Notes: generated by a model not told the origin, from the sequence alone. A stretch of 12,690 bases of DNA from an uncultured Eubacteriales bacterium (GCA_910585135.1 CAJUEB010000051.1:1-12690); one strand, 5' to 3'; positions 5,404 to 12,690 are shown, counted from the first letter of the stretch. Translations and numbers: made by a program.

Positions 5404-7419
5404 ATGCAGGAATTGATCATCAGCATTTTGCTTGGCGCGGTGATAATCGCCGCTGCGCTTCTGCTTTTCATTATCGGCAGGCGCAAGGGCGGCATGACGA
5501 AAAAACAAAAAAAGATGATGGTCCGCATTTTGATATCCGCTGCTGTGCTTTTCGCGCTCCAGTTTGTCACTGTCGAAATGTTCGGCGTGCTTGACCGGTA
5601 TTTGTTTCCGTCAGCGGGGCGGTGGATTCGTTTCGCGTGCTATCTAGCCGATTATTTCATTATCGGGTACGACATTTTGAAAAAAGCATTATGGGGCGTC
5701 AAAAACAGACAGGTATTCGATGAAAATTTTCTCATGGCAGTCGCGACTGTCGGCGCGATGGCATTGGCGATTTACGAGAACGGGGAATATCTGGAAGCGA
5801 TCGCCGTCATGCTCTTTTATCAGATCGGCGAATGGTTTCAGGGCTATGCGGTCGGCAAGAGCCGCAAGAATATCAGCAGCCTGATGGATATCCGCCCGGA
5901 TTACGCCAATATAGAAAAAGAGGGCAAGCTGGAGCAGGTCGATCCCGATGAAGTGGAGGTTGGAAGCGTCATTATCGTTCAGCCAGGTGAAAAAGTACCG
6001 ATCGACGGGATCATCCTTTCGGGAAATTCCAGCTTAAACACCAGCGCGCTAACAGGGGAGAGCCTGCCAAGGGAAGCAAAGGCTGGCGATGAGGTGATCA
6101 GCGGATGCATCAGCATGACCGGCGTTTTGCACATACGGACGACGAAAGCGTTTGGGGAATCTACGGTTTCTAAGATTCTGGATTTGGTGGAAAACGCAAG
6201 CTCCCGCAAATCGAAATCAGAGGATTTCATTTCCAAATTTGCGAGAGTCTATACGCCTGTTGTCTGCTGTAGCGCACTGGCGCTGGCGATTCTGCCGCCG
6301 CTTATCCGCATGCTTTGCCTCGGCCTTGCGGCCGATTGGGGCATTTGGATTTACCGTGCGCTGACTTTCCTTGTGATCAGTTGTCCGTGTGCGCTCGTAA
6401 TCAGCATCCCGCTGAGCTTTTTTGCAGGGATCGGCGGCGCGAGCAGTCAGGGGATCTTGGTAAAAGGCTCGAATTACCTTGAGATCCTTTCCAAGACTAA
6501 AATTGTTGTATTTGATAAAACAGGTACGTTGACGCAGGGCGTTTTTGAGGTCAACGGAATTCATCACAATGAGATGGAGGGGGAAAAGCTCATCGAATAT
6601 GCAGCGTTAGCAGAAAGTGCATCCTCCCATCCGATCAGCAAAAGCCTTCAGCGCGCTTATGGCAAGGAGCTGGATCTGCGCCGCGTGAGCGACATTCAGG
6701 AAATCAGCGGCAATGGCGTGATCGCTAAAGTGGATGGCGTGGAGGTTTGCGCGGGAAACAGCAAACTGATGAAGCATTTGGATATTCCTTATATTGATTG
6801 CCATCAGACAGGCACGATTATTCATATGGCGGTCAAAGGGGTTTATGCGGGGCATATCGTCATTTCCGATCTTGCAAAGCCAAATGCGCAGGCTGCGATT
6901 GCATCCCTTAAAAAAGCGGGGATCGAAAAAACAGTCATGCTGACAGGCGATGTGAAAAAGGTGGCGGATCAGGTAGCTGCTTCCCTTGGCATCGACGAGG
7001 TCTATAGCGAATTGCTTCCTGCCGATAAGGTGGAAAAGGTCGAAACGCTGCTTGCCGGAAAGCAAAGCAAAGCGAAGCTGGCTTTTGTGGGGGACGGGAT
7101 CAATGACGCTCCCGTGCTGTCCAGGGCGGATATCGGCATTGCCATGGGGGCGATGGGCTCGGATGCCGCGATTGAGGCGGCGGATATCGTCTTGATGGAT
7201 GATGACCCGGTGAAAATTTCAAAAGCGATCAGGATTTCGCGAAAATGCCTGCGCATCGTTTATCAGAATATTTCCGGGGCGTTGGCGGTTAAATTCATAT
7301 GCCTTGCGCTGGGTGCTGTCGGCATTGCAAATATGTATTTGGCGATCTTCGCTGATGTCGGCGTCATGGTTCTGGCGGTGCTGAATGCGATCCGCTGCCT
7401 GTTTGTGAAAAAGCTGTAA
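5404..7419 (+). CDS. cadA: P1B-type heavy-metal ATPase, Zn/Cd/Pb (CadA/ZntA-like) type
   Basis: This 671-residue inner-membrane pump hydrolyses ATP to export divalent metal. The motifs are in the expected order: TGES at 217-220 (actuator), the metal-site C327-P-C329 in a transmembrane helix, DKTGT with phosphorylated D371, the H409-P pair of the nucleotide domain, GDGINDAP at 563-570, and in the last membrane region D651 within ADVGVMVLAVLNAIR. CPC plus that Asp is characteristic of the P1B-2 group (Zn/Cd/Pb) rather than copper pumps. The N-terminus starts directly with hydrophobic helices and a Lys/Arg-rich loop (GRRKGGMTKKQKK). There is no HMA domain, which is instead supplied as the separate 72-aa protein upstream. 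AAAGGAG lies 7 bp before ATG 5404. Control is presumably by the divergent ArsR repressor. The exact metal preference is inference; the symbol is used for family. Confidence 0.95.
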   Translation: MQELIISILLGAVIIAAALLLFIIGRRKGGMTKKQKKMMVRILISAAVLFALQFVTVEMFGVLDRYLFPSAGRWIRFACYLADYFIIGYDILKKALWGVKNRQVFDENFLMAVATVGAMALAIYENGEYLEAIAVMLFYQIGEWFQGYAVGKSRKNISSLMDIRPDYANIEKEGKLEQVDPDEVEVGSVIIVQPGEKVPIDGIILSGNSSLNTSALTGESLPREAKAGDEVISGCISMTGVLHIRTTKAFGESTVSKILDLVENASSRKSKSEDFISKFARVYTPVVCCSALALAILPPLIRMLCLGLAADWGIWIYRALTFLVISCPCALVISIPLSFFAGIGGASSQGILVKGSNYLEILSKTKIVVFDKTGTLTQGVFEVNGIHHNEMEGEKLIEYAALAESASSHPISKSLQRAYGKELDLRRVSDIQEISGNGVIAKVDGVEVCAGNSKLMKHLDIPYIDCHQTGTIIHMAVKGVYAGHIVISDLAKPNAQAAIASLKKAGIEKTVMLTGDVKKVADQVAASLGIDEVYSELLPADKVEKVETLLAGKQSKAKLAFVGDGINDAPVLSRADIGIAMGAMGSDAAIEAADIVLMDDDPVKISKAIRISRKCLRIVYQNISGALAVKFICLALGAVGIANMYLAIFADVGVMVLAVLNAIRCLFVKKL

Positions 7420-7440
7420 AAACACTTGACACGGTGGGAG

Positions 7441-7483
7441 TCCTGTTCCGTTTTGCTGCCGCAGACGGGACAGGATTTTTTTT
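7441..7483 (+). terminator. Strong intrinsic terminator after the ATPase gene
   Basis: TCCTGTTCCGT (7441-7451) pairs with ACGGGACAGGA (7465-7475) with a single wobble, and eight T follow (7476-7483). It closes the metal-efflux transcription unit 22 bp after the ATPase stop. The next 120 bp hold no gene. Confidence 0.93.
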
Positions 7484-7604
7484 GCTGGATGGGGACATCT
7501 GTTTTCTGGCTGAAGAAAAATGAATAGGGAAAGGGCATATGACCCTGGGAAAAACGGAAGTTGTTTTCTCGCTTGCAAAACAGCGTTTCTGCTTGTTCTT
7601 CTAC

Positions 7605-7634
7605 TTGACAGTAACGAAGCTGCCGGAATATAAT
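7605..7634 (+). promoter_or_regulatory. Sigma-A-type promoter for the cyclic-di-GMP/HPt operon
   Basis: A perfect TTGACA (7605-7610) and a perfect TATAAT (7629-7634) are separated by 18 bp. The start point would be near 7641. The roughly 100-nt leader shows no cyclic-di-GMP riboswitch or other structure I can recognise. Confidence 0.85.
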
Positions 7635-7737
7635 AAAGTATTAAAAAAGGATTTTGCATAGCATTGAAAAAGCGCCGGATAGCTCTGGCAGTACGTCTAT
7701 TTTGCAGAGGAGGATGAGTATTATTTCTAAGGATAAT

Positions 7738-9807
7738 ATGCGAAAACAGAAGATCCTGATTGTTGACGATTCCGAAATGAATCGTTCGATCCTGGCGGAT
7801 ATGCTGGGAAAGGAGTATGAGATCATCGAGGCAGAAGATGGCATTGAGGCGGTCACGATCTTAAAAAAGCAAGAGAGCGAGATATCACTCGTGCTTTTGG
7901 ATGTGGTAATGCCCCGGATGGACGGTTTTGAAGTGTTGGAGGTGATGAACCAGAGCAACTGGATCGAAAATATCCCGGTAATCATGATTTCTGCTGAAAA
8001 CGGTTCGGCACAAATCCAGAAGGCTTATGACCTGGGGGTTGTGGACTTTATCACGCGCCCATTTGATGCCTTGATCGTTCACCGCCGGGTGGTCAATACC
8101 ATTTTGCTATATGCAAAGCAGCAAAAGCTGATAGAGATGGTGGCTGACCAGATTTACGAATCAGAGCAGCGAAAGACTATGATGATCGATATCCTGAGCC
8201 ATATTGTGGAATTCCGAAATGGAGAAAGCGGTGTACATATTCTTCACGTGCGCATTTTGACGGAGCTTTTTTTGAAGCATTTAGCAGAACAAACGGAAGA
8301 ATATCATATTTCGCCCGAAGAGATTTCGTTGATCAGCACGGCATCCGCACTGCATGATATCGGCAAGATTTCCATCGATGACAAAATTTTGAACAAGCCG
8401 GGAAAACTGACGCCAGAGGAATTTGAGATCATGAAGGGGCATTCGCTGGCAGGTGCGGAAATTCTGGAAAATTTGCAATTTTACCAGCAAGAACCATTGG
8501 TAAAAACGGCATATGAAATCTGCCGCTGGCATCACGAACGTTATGACGGGCGCGGCTATCCGGATGGTTTGGCAGGGGATGATATTCCGATTTCGGCGCA
8601 GATCGTAGCGCTGGCAGATGTCTATGATGCACTGACCAGTGACCGGGTTTATAAGAAAGCGTTTTCCCATGAAACAGCGATTGAGATGATCATGGATGGC
8701 AAATGCGGCGTGTTCAATCCCCTGCTGCTGGAGTGTTTGTCCGATGTAGCAGATACGTTGAAGACGGAATTGAGCAACGGATTGTCCGGGTCGGTCAACC
8801 AGCGTGAGATATGGAATACGACGCAGGAGATGCTTTACAATGAGGAACTGATCGTATCGGAGCGTTCCTTACGCCTTTTGGATTACGAGCGGATGAAGTA
8901 CAACTTCTTCGCTTCGATGGCTGATGAGATCCAGTTTGAATATACGCCATCTCCGCCGATGCTTACCCTGTCCGGCCTCGATGCGCAGAAACTGGGAATG
9001 GATGAGGTGGTCATGGATCCGAGCAACAACGAAGATGTTATGCGTATTTTGGGGCGTGATGCGTGGAAGAAGATCTGCGACCTTTTGCATAATACTTCTC
9101 CGGCGTATCCGATTGTAAAATACGAATGCAAACTTCACTACAATGGACAGGAACGGTGGTACCGCATTATCACCCGTGCGATCTGGTCGGAAAGCGAGCC
9201 TCCGGAATTTTCCGGCGCGATTGGAAAAGCGGTAGACATTCACGACTCGCAGACGAAGATGGAAGAACTCGAACAGCGGGCGGCGCATGATGGCTTGACA
9301 GGGCTGCTCAATCAGGCTTATGCAAAAGAGCGGATTTTGGGGCGGATGGCAGAGAATCCTGGCGGTTCTTTCGCATTGGTGATTTGCGATTTGGATCACT
9401 TTAAGTCCGCTAACGACAATTATGGCCATCATTTTGGGGACTGTGTTTTAAAGCATATTGCGTCTAAGCTGTGCCAGAATACCAGGGAAGATGATATCGT
9501 GGCTCGCGTGGGCGGGGATGAATTCTTGGTTCTGCTGGAATATACGGACGAAATCGAACCGGTGATCCAGCGAATCTTTGATTCCTTGACGGGAACATAT
9601 GAGGAGTTTCCGATTTCGATCAGCATGGGAGTTGCCCAGGCCGACGTGGTGGGATTTTCCTATGATGTGTTATTCCATGCCGCCGACCAGGCGCTTTATG
9701 CTGCAAAACGCAACGGCAGGAAGCAGTACCGTTTTTATGATGCCTCCATGCAAGATATGTTTTCTGCCATTTCATCTATTGACAGCGATAAAAACGGGGA
9801 AATCTAA
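7738..9807 (+). CDS. Receiver-HD-GYP-PAS-GGDEF cyclic-di-GMP turnover protein
   Basis: This 689-residue soluble response regulator has four modules. A receiver (about 1-120) has acidic pair D10/D11 and phospho-acceptor D55. An HD-GYP phosphodiesterase (about 150-375) carries H206-D207, HHE at 265-267 and GYP at 273-275, so the catalytic signature is complete. A PAS-like sensor (about 390-515) follows, then a diguanylate cyclase with GGDEF at 592-596 and inhibitory site R583-E-D-D586 placed five residues before it. The protein could therefore both hydrolyse and synthesise cyclic-di-GMP, gated by phosphorylation and feedback. The canonical receiver Lys is an Arg (TRPFD at 106-110). I start at 7738 (AAGG five bases upstream, typical receiver N-terminus); in-frame ATG 7714 abuts an AGAGGAGG and TTG 7654 is also possible. 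The HPt gene follows by 30 bp as its likely phosphorelay partner. Which activity dominates is unknown. Confidence 0.92.
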   Translation: MRKQKILIVDDSEMNRSILADMLGKEYEIIEAEDGIEAVTILKKQESEISLVLLDVVMPRMDGFEVLEVMNQSNWIENIPVIMISAENGSAQIQKAYDLGVVDFITRPFDALIVHRRVVNTILLYAKQQKLIEMVADQIYESEQRKTMMIDILSHIVEFRNGESGVHILHVRILTELFLKHLAEQTEEYHISPEEISLISTASALHDIGKISIDDKILNKPGKLTPEEFEIMKGHSLAGAEILENLQFYQQEPLVKTAYEICRWHHERYDGRGYPDGLAGDDIPISAQIVALADVYDALTSDRVYKKAFSHETAIEMIMDGKCGVFNPLLLECLSDVADTLKTELSNGLSGSVNQREIWNTTQEMLYNEELIVSERSLRLLDYERMKYNFFASMADEIQFEYTPSPPMLTLSGLDAQKLGMDEVVMDPSNNEDVMRILGRDAWKKICDLLHNTSPAYPIVKYECKLHYNGQERWYRIITRAIWSESEPPEFSGAIGKAVDIHDSQTKMEELEQRAAHDGLTGLLNQAYAKERILGRMAENPGGSFALVICDLDHFKSANDNYGHHFGDCVLKHIASKLCQNTREDDIVARVGGDEFLVLLEYTDEIEPVIQRIFDSLTGTYEEFPISISMGVAQADVVGFSYDVLFHAADQALYAAKRNGRKQYRFYDASMQDMFSAISSIDSDKNGEI

Positions 9808-9837
9808 TGAAATAAATGATGAAGGAGGGGCTTTTCT

Positions 9838-10200
9838 ATGACCTTACAAGAATGCTATGAGGCCTTGGGCGGTGATTATGAGGATGTGCTTGGCCGTCTG
9901 CGCAGTGAACAACTGGTAAAAAAATTCGTACTAAAATTTCTTGACGACGGCAGCTATAATTCGTTGTATGTTTCTTTCGATCAAAAGGATTACAACGAAG
10001 CTTTTCGCGCCGCGCATACCATTAAAGGGATGTGCCAGAACCTGAGCTTTACGAAGTTGCAGGAGTCGAGCAGTCTTTTGACCGAAGCGCTGCGTGACGG
10101 ATATAACCCGGAAGCGGATTCGCTTATGGAACAGGTGACGGAGGATTATCAGCGGGCGATTGATGCGATTCACAGTTTTCAGAGCGAGATTGAGGAGTAA
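9838..10200 (+). CDS. HPt (histidine phosphotransfer) domain protein
   Basis: This 120-residue, all-helical cytoplasmic protein carries the Hpt signature FRAAHTIKGMCQNLSF, with H60 as the phosphorylatable residue. Such proteins shuttle phosphate between a hybrid sensor kinase and a receiver domain. Length and helix pattern are normal for a single-domain HPt, with no kinase or receiver attached. A strong AAGGAGGGG lies before ATG 9838, and the gene begins 30 bp after the REC-HD-GYP-GGDEF gene under the same promoter. That receiver is therefore the most likely partner, though no sensor kinase is encoded in the window, so the input must come from elsewhere. Confidence 0.9.
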   Translation: MTLQECYEALGGDYEDVLGRLRSEQLVKKFVLKFLDDGSYNSLYVSFDQKDYNEAFRAAHTIKGMCQNLSFTKLQESSSLLTEALRDGYNPEADSLMEQVTEDYQRAIDAIHSFQSEIEE

Positions 10201-10384
10201 GATCTGAGGCCGGCTGGTGGCAAGTGGCAAGGTAGCTGGCGGCGGTTGCTGGCTGCTGGTGGACTGGTTGGCGGCAAGCCAGTTACCGGCGGTTATTGAT
10301 GGCAAGCTGGTTGGTGGCAAAGTAGCTGGCGGCGATTGATTGCTGGCTGCTGGTTTTATCATGCGGACAGGCTGAGCTTGGTTC
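10201..10384. repeat. GC-rich low-complexity repeat tract in the 3' UTR of the HPt gene
   Basis: The stretch between the HPt stop and its terminator is built from variations of CTGG, GGCAAG and GCTGGCGGC. The clearest copies are 10226-10260 and 10316-10354, which align through GTAGCTGGCGGC and CTGGCTGCTGGT with a four-base insertion in the second. The minus strand is open across it but encodes only a Pro/Ala/Ser-rich string, so I call no gene. It looks like a minisatellite-type expansion. Confidence 0.65.
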
Positions 10385-10430
10385 AAACAGAACCCCTTTA
10401 TATTGTATGGCGCGGTGGGGTTCTGTTTTT
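10385..10430 (+). terminator. Intrinsic terminator of the cyclic-di-GMP/HPt operon
   Basis: AAACAGAACCCC (10385-10396) is perfectly complementary to GGGGTTCTGTTT (10417-10428), twelve base pairs, and the T-run continues to 10430. It lies about 185 bp after the HPt stop, beyond the low-complexity tract. Confidence 0.92.
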
Positions 10431-10457
10431 GTATGTAAATTTTTCTTTAAATTTATG

Positions 10458-10664
10458 AGTTAATTCACACTAACTCTTGCATTTTAATGGAAAAAGAGAA
10501 TAATAAATCGGAAAAGTGGATAAATATGCGTGTATCTTAGTAGAAACTGCGCCGAAATTACGGGGGCTTTGGTGCATATCCGTAAAACAGCTTAAATCTA
10601 TGCTATTTTCCGTGAACATAGAAAAAAATCGCAGGTTTTGAGGTGGTGTTAGTGTGCATTAACT
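10458..10664. repeat. Pair of 17-bp inverted repeats in an intergenic region
   Basis: AGTTAATTCACACTAAC at 10458-10474 recurs inverted at 10648-10664 with one mismatch, 173 bp between the arms. Each arm is itself a partial palindrome (GTTA...TAAC). The enclosed AT-rich sequence has no gene; a short CTATG/CATAG hairpin lies near 10600-10620. It could be a small non-autonomous element or two copies of a regulator site. The wider gap 10431-10852 contains otherwise only the promoter listed separately. Confidence 0.5.
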
Positions 10665-10744
10665 AGCTAAAACTGATAAAAACTTGTCATTTTTAGAGAA
10701 TTTCTGATAAATAGTGTATGCATAGATATGCACAGGTCGCTGGT

Positions 10745-10773
10745 TTGTTTTCCGGAAGGGAATATGTTAAAAT
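10745..10773 (+). promoter_or_regulatory. Probable promoter for the radical SAM gene
   Basis: TTGTTT (10745-10750), a 17-bp spacer and TAAAAT (10768-10773) form a plausible sigma-A promoter. It would give a leader of about 70 nt before the GTG at 10853. Confidence 0.55.
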
Positions 10774-10852
10774 AGAATAATTCATACTGGGATATGTGAA
10801 GCGATCCAATCATTGCATACATTTAAAATGACGAAAACAGGGGGCTAAACTT

Positions 10853-12690
10853 GTGATTTTACATACGACACAGAGCATTTGCCCGATTTGCCATAGACCG
10901 CTAACCGCATATTATGTTGCAGAGGATGATCGGGTTTGTTTTATAAAAACATGCCCGCAGCATGGTACATTTCAAACGACGGTTGCGGAGCATGCAGGGG
11001 ATTATCAGCAATGGGTGAAACATCCTGTCATCAATATTGCGCCGAAAGCCGCATTGACTTGCGGCGATCCGCAGGATCAAAGCTGTCCGCTGCATTGCGG
11101 TACTTGTGAGAATCATTTGCAGACCGCATGCTGTGTGCTGATCGATGTGACGAACAGGTGTAATCAATATTGCCCTTATTGTTTTGCAGAATCGGAGACA
11201 GATGTTTCTTCTATAGAGGCAGCGGCAAACGTCATGCCTACAGGATCGGCGGACAATATGTCTTCCGCAAAGCTAGGCATGGATGCGATGCCCGCAAGTC
11301 CGGCGGAAAATACAATGCCTGCGGATTCGGCGGCCAATACCCGTCGGCGCGGTGAACCGACCCTGGCAGAAATGGAAAAAAAGTATGACCTGTTGCTGGA
11401 ACTGGGTGAGGAGCGTCCCTTTAACATTCAGCTTTCTGGTGGAGAGCCGACCCTTCGCGAGGATCTGCCGCAAATGATCGCGATGGCAAGAGAAAAGGGA
11501 TTTTCTTATGTGCAAATCAATTCCAATGGCAGACGGCTGGCGCAGGAGGAAGATTATGCAAAGGTTCTCAAGGATGCGGGTGCTTCCGTCATTTTCATGC
11601 AGTTTGACGGCACGAGGGATGATATTTATGAAACCTTGCGCGGAGAGCCGCTTTTAGAAAATAAGAAGAAAGCGATCCGAAATTGTGAAAAGGCAGGCCT
11701 TCCTGTAACACTCGTGCCGACGATCGTGGCAGGTGTTAATACAGATAATATCGGCGAAATCATGGATTTTGCCTTGGAACATATCAATGTCGTGAAGGGA
11801 ATCCACTTTCAGCCGGTCAGTTTTTTTGGCAGACATCCGGAAATAGCAGCAGGAGGGAGAACTGATGGCGATGCCAGCGGTGAAAACGAAACGTTCACAA
11901 GTCGCGCTGATGCCAGCGGCAAAGGCAGAAACGAAGATTGCGCTGGTCATGCCAACAACGTTTCCCTTGCGGGCGATAGGAAGCCTATCCGTACAGGAGA
12001 TTTTCCCGGAAGGGTAACGATGTTTGGACTTTTGCGGGAGCTGGAAGCGCAGCGCCCGGATTTTAAATATGAACATTTCTGCCCGATCGCTACCGGGCAT
12101 ACGCTGTGCTGCTTTTACAGCACTTATATCAAAGAGCCGGACGGGAGCGTGCGCTGTACGCTTACCAATGCGCAAAAAGAGGCTGGCGTTAGCTGTTGTG
12201 ATGCGATGCCTTCCCGGCAAGCAGGCGGAGCGGAGGCTCGTGAAAATTTGCCTTCCCGGCAAGCAGGCGGAGCGGAGGCTCGTGAAAATTTGCTTTCCCG
12301 GCAAACAGATGATGGTTCGGCTAGTGCGGGCGGGCGTCAGGCGTTGCTGTTACAACAAGATAGCGGCAGCTTGCCAAGCGCAGGCGGGCGCAGCCTGCCG
12401 CAGATCGACCGGGCGGAAGTAATCCGAAGGGACCGGGATTTCGTGTTGAACAAATGGGAGGTCGCTTCGGCAGATGAGGCGGCAGATCTTGCAAAATATA
12501 AGTCCAGCCGGGAAATTACAGCACTGGATGATTTTTTGCGTTATTACAGGTTGAATTCCTTTACGGTGACGGGAATGGCATTTCAGGATGCTTCCAATCT
12601 GGATGCTGAACGCCTCAAACGATGCCGGGTGCAGGTGCTGTCAGAGGATAATAAATTGATTCCATTTTGTGCTTATAACAGTATTTACAG
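10853..12690 (+). CDS. Radical SAM protein of the MJ0619/Tes-like family with three low-complexity inserts (3' end outside window)
   Basis: The frame runs from GTG 10853, behind AGGGGG at about 8 bp, without a stop to the window end (612 codons). The N-terminus has a metal-binding module (C10-x-x-C13, then C34-P-Q-H37-G), followed by CPLHCGTC. The [4Fe-4S]/SAM site is C103-x3-C107-x2-C110 in VTNRCNQYCPYCFA, with SGGEPT at 195-200 for SAM binding. A later Cys-rich stretch (HFCPIATGHTLCC) and TVTGMAFQDASNLD with IPFCAYN near the end match the family that contains archaeal pterin-methylase or tetraether-lipid-synthase relatives and many uncharacterised bacterial proteins. Radical chemistry on an unknown, possibly lipid or cofactor, substrate is inference. 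Oddly, the core is broken by three low-complexity inserts at about residues 114-167, 336-378 and 450-517, all in frame. It appears to be the first gene of its own unit. Confidence 0.88.
   Translation, partial: MILHTTQSICPICHRPLTAYYVAEDDRVCFIKTCPQHGTFQTTVAEHAGDYQQWVKHPVINIAPKAALTCGDPQDQSCPLHCGTCENHLQTACCVLIDVTNRCNQYCPYCFAESETDVSSIEAAANVMPTGSADNMSSAKLGMDAMPASPAENTMPADSAANTRRRGEPTLAEMEKKYDLLLELGEERPFNIQLSGGEPTLREDLPQMIAMAREKGFSYVQINSNGRRLAQEEDYAKVLKDAGASVIFMQFDGTRDDIYETLRGEPLLENKKKAIRNCEKAGLPVTLVPTIVAGVNTDNIGEIMDFALEHINVVKGIHFQPVSFFGRHPEIAAGGRTDGDASGENETFTSRADASGKGRNEDCAGHANNVSLAGDRKPIRTGDFPGRVTMFGLLRELEAQRPDFKYEHFCPIATGHTLCCFYSTYIKEPDGSVRCTLTNAQKEAGVSCCDAMPSRQAGGAEARENLPSRQAGGAEARENLLSRQTDDGSASAGGRQALLLQQDSGSLPSAGGRSLPQIDRAEVIRRDRDFVLNKWEVASADEAADLAKYKSSREITALDDFLRYYRLNSFTVTGMAFQDASNLDAERLKRCRVQVLSEDNKLIPFCAYNSIY
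11192..11353 (+). repeat. Degenerate in-frame repeats forming insert 1 of the radical SAM protein
   Basis: Directly after the iron-sulfur motif, the coding sequence carries variations of ATGCC-x-GC/AC-x-TCGGCGG-x-AAT, translated as Met-Pro-Ala-Ser-Ala-Glu-Asn-like units (MPTGSADN, MPASPAEN, MPADSAAN). Relatives usually have only a few residues here before the GEPTL helix, so this is an added segment. Confidence 0.55.
11858..11986 (+). repeat. Degenerate in-frame repeats forming insert 2 of the radical SAM protein
   Basis: GATGCCAGCGG occurs twice about 39 bp apart, each followed by a similar A/G-rich stretch with AAACGAA. It encodes Gly/Ser/Asp/Asn-rich, presumably disordered sequence between the FFGRHPE strand and the helix GRVTMFGLLRELE. 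Confidence 0.5.
12209..12307 (+). repeat. 42-bp in-frame tandem repeat within insert 3 of the radical SAM protein
   Basis: Copy one (12209-12250) and copy two (12251-12292) are identical, and a partial third copy (12293-12307) has point changes. Each encodes 14 residues (PSRQAGGAEARENL). Perfect identity of two adjacent copies points to recent duplication by slippage or recombination; 42 is a multiple of three, so the frame is kept. Gly/Ser/Gln-rich sequence continues to about residue 517. Confidence 0.93.

Noticed and set aside
6217..7065. Minus-strand frames across the P-type ATPase
   Set aside because: Antisense of DKTGT/HP/GDGIND coding sequence; no ribosome sites or domains.
7641..7737. 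Cyclic-di-GMP riboswitch in the leader of the GGDEF gene
   Set aside because: The leader is short and lacks the conserved GEMM core elements I would expect.
10201..10384. CRISPR-like array
   Set aside because: Repeats are degenerate, unevenly spaced, without unique spacers, and no cas genes are present.
9931..10386. 151-codon minus-strand frame over the HPt gene and the repeat tract
   Set aside because: Its protein is low-complexity Pro/Ala/Ser followed by antisense of the HPt gene; no ribosome site and no domain.
11654..12304. 216-codon minus-strand frame opposite the radical SAM gene
   Set aside because: It is antisense to conserved radical SAM core sequence, and its repeated N-terminus is just the 42-bp repeat read backwards.
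12024..12422. 132-codon plus-strand frame inside the radical SAM gene
   Set aside because: Out of frame with the conserved core (HFCPIATGHTLCC), which clearly uses the other frame.

Overview
The window looks like a chromosomal segment of a Gram-positive Firmicute, probably an anaerobic class Clostridia (gut Lachnospiraceae-type) bacterium. The grounds are sigma-A style promoters, strong AGGAGG-type ribosome binding sites, U-tailed intrinsic terminators and the protein families present. I cannot name the species from sequence alone.

Positions 1-1929 are AT-rich and form the 3' end of a polymorphic-toxin locus. The window opens inside a large toxin gene and shows its C-terminal toxin module (2-409). 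A putative immunity gene follows (423-965). Next comes a decayed IS3-type transposase OrfA fragment (from 1016) that runs in frame into the last ~36 codons of a second, displaced toxin module, and that tail overlaps a second putative immunity gene by 4 bp (1375-1929). This is the usual look of an orphan toxin/immunity cassette. Positions 1930-2898 hold a sharply GC-rich, highly foldable island (about 2014-2240) and one doubtful small ORF.

Positions 2899-3526 carry a small XRE-type regulator, a terminator, and what may be the first codons of a destroyed gene. Positions 3527-7483 are a heavy-metal efflux locus. On the minus strand, an ArsR/SmtB-type metalloregulator overlaps a downstream AraC-family regulator. 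Divergently, on the plus strand, lie a free-standing 72-aa HMA metal-binding protein and a Zn/Cd/Pb-type P-type ATPase without its own HMA domain. Two near-consensus promoters face away from each other over the same -10 bases, and an 18-bp imperfect palindrome lies on the -35 of one and the start point of the other, so one ArsR dimer could control both directions.

Positions 7605-10430 are a clearly bounded transcription unit (promoter and terminator both visible) for a REC-HD-GYP-PAS-GGDEF protein and an HPt phosphotransfer protein. It is a phosphorelay output that could both make and break cyclic-di-GMP. A GC-rich low-complexity repeat tract separates the HPt gene from its terminator.

Positions 10431-10852 are intergenic, with a pair of 17-bp inverted repeats and a promoter. 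From 10853 to the window end runs a large radical SAM protein, open at its 3' side. It belongs to the MJ0619/Tes-like family with an N-terminal Cys/His metal-binding module. Its conserved core is interrupted at three places by low-complexity, repeat-built inserts, one of them a 42-bp tandem repeat, and this is the most unusual coding feature of the window.
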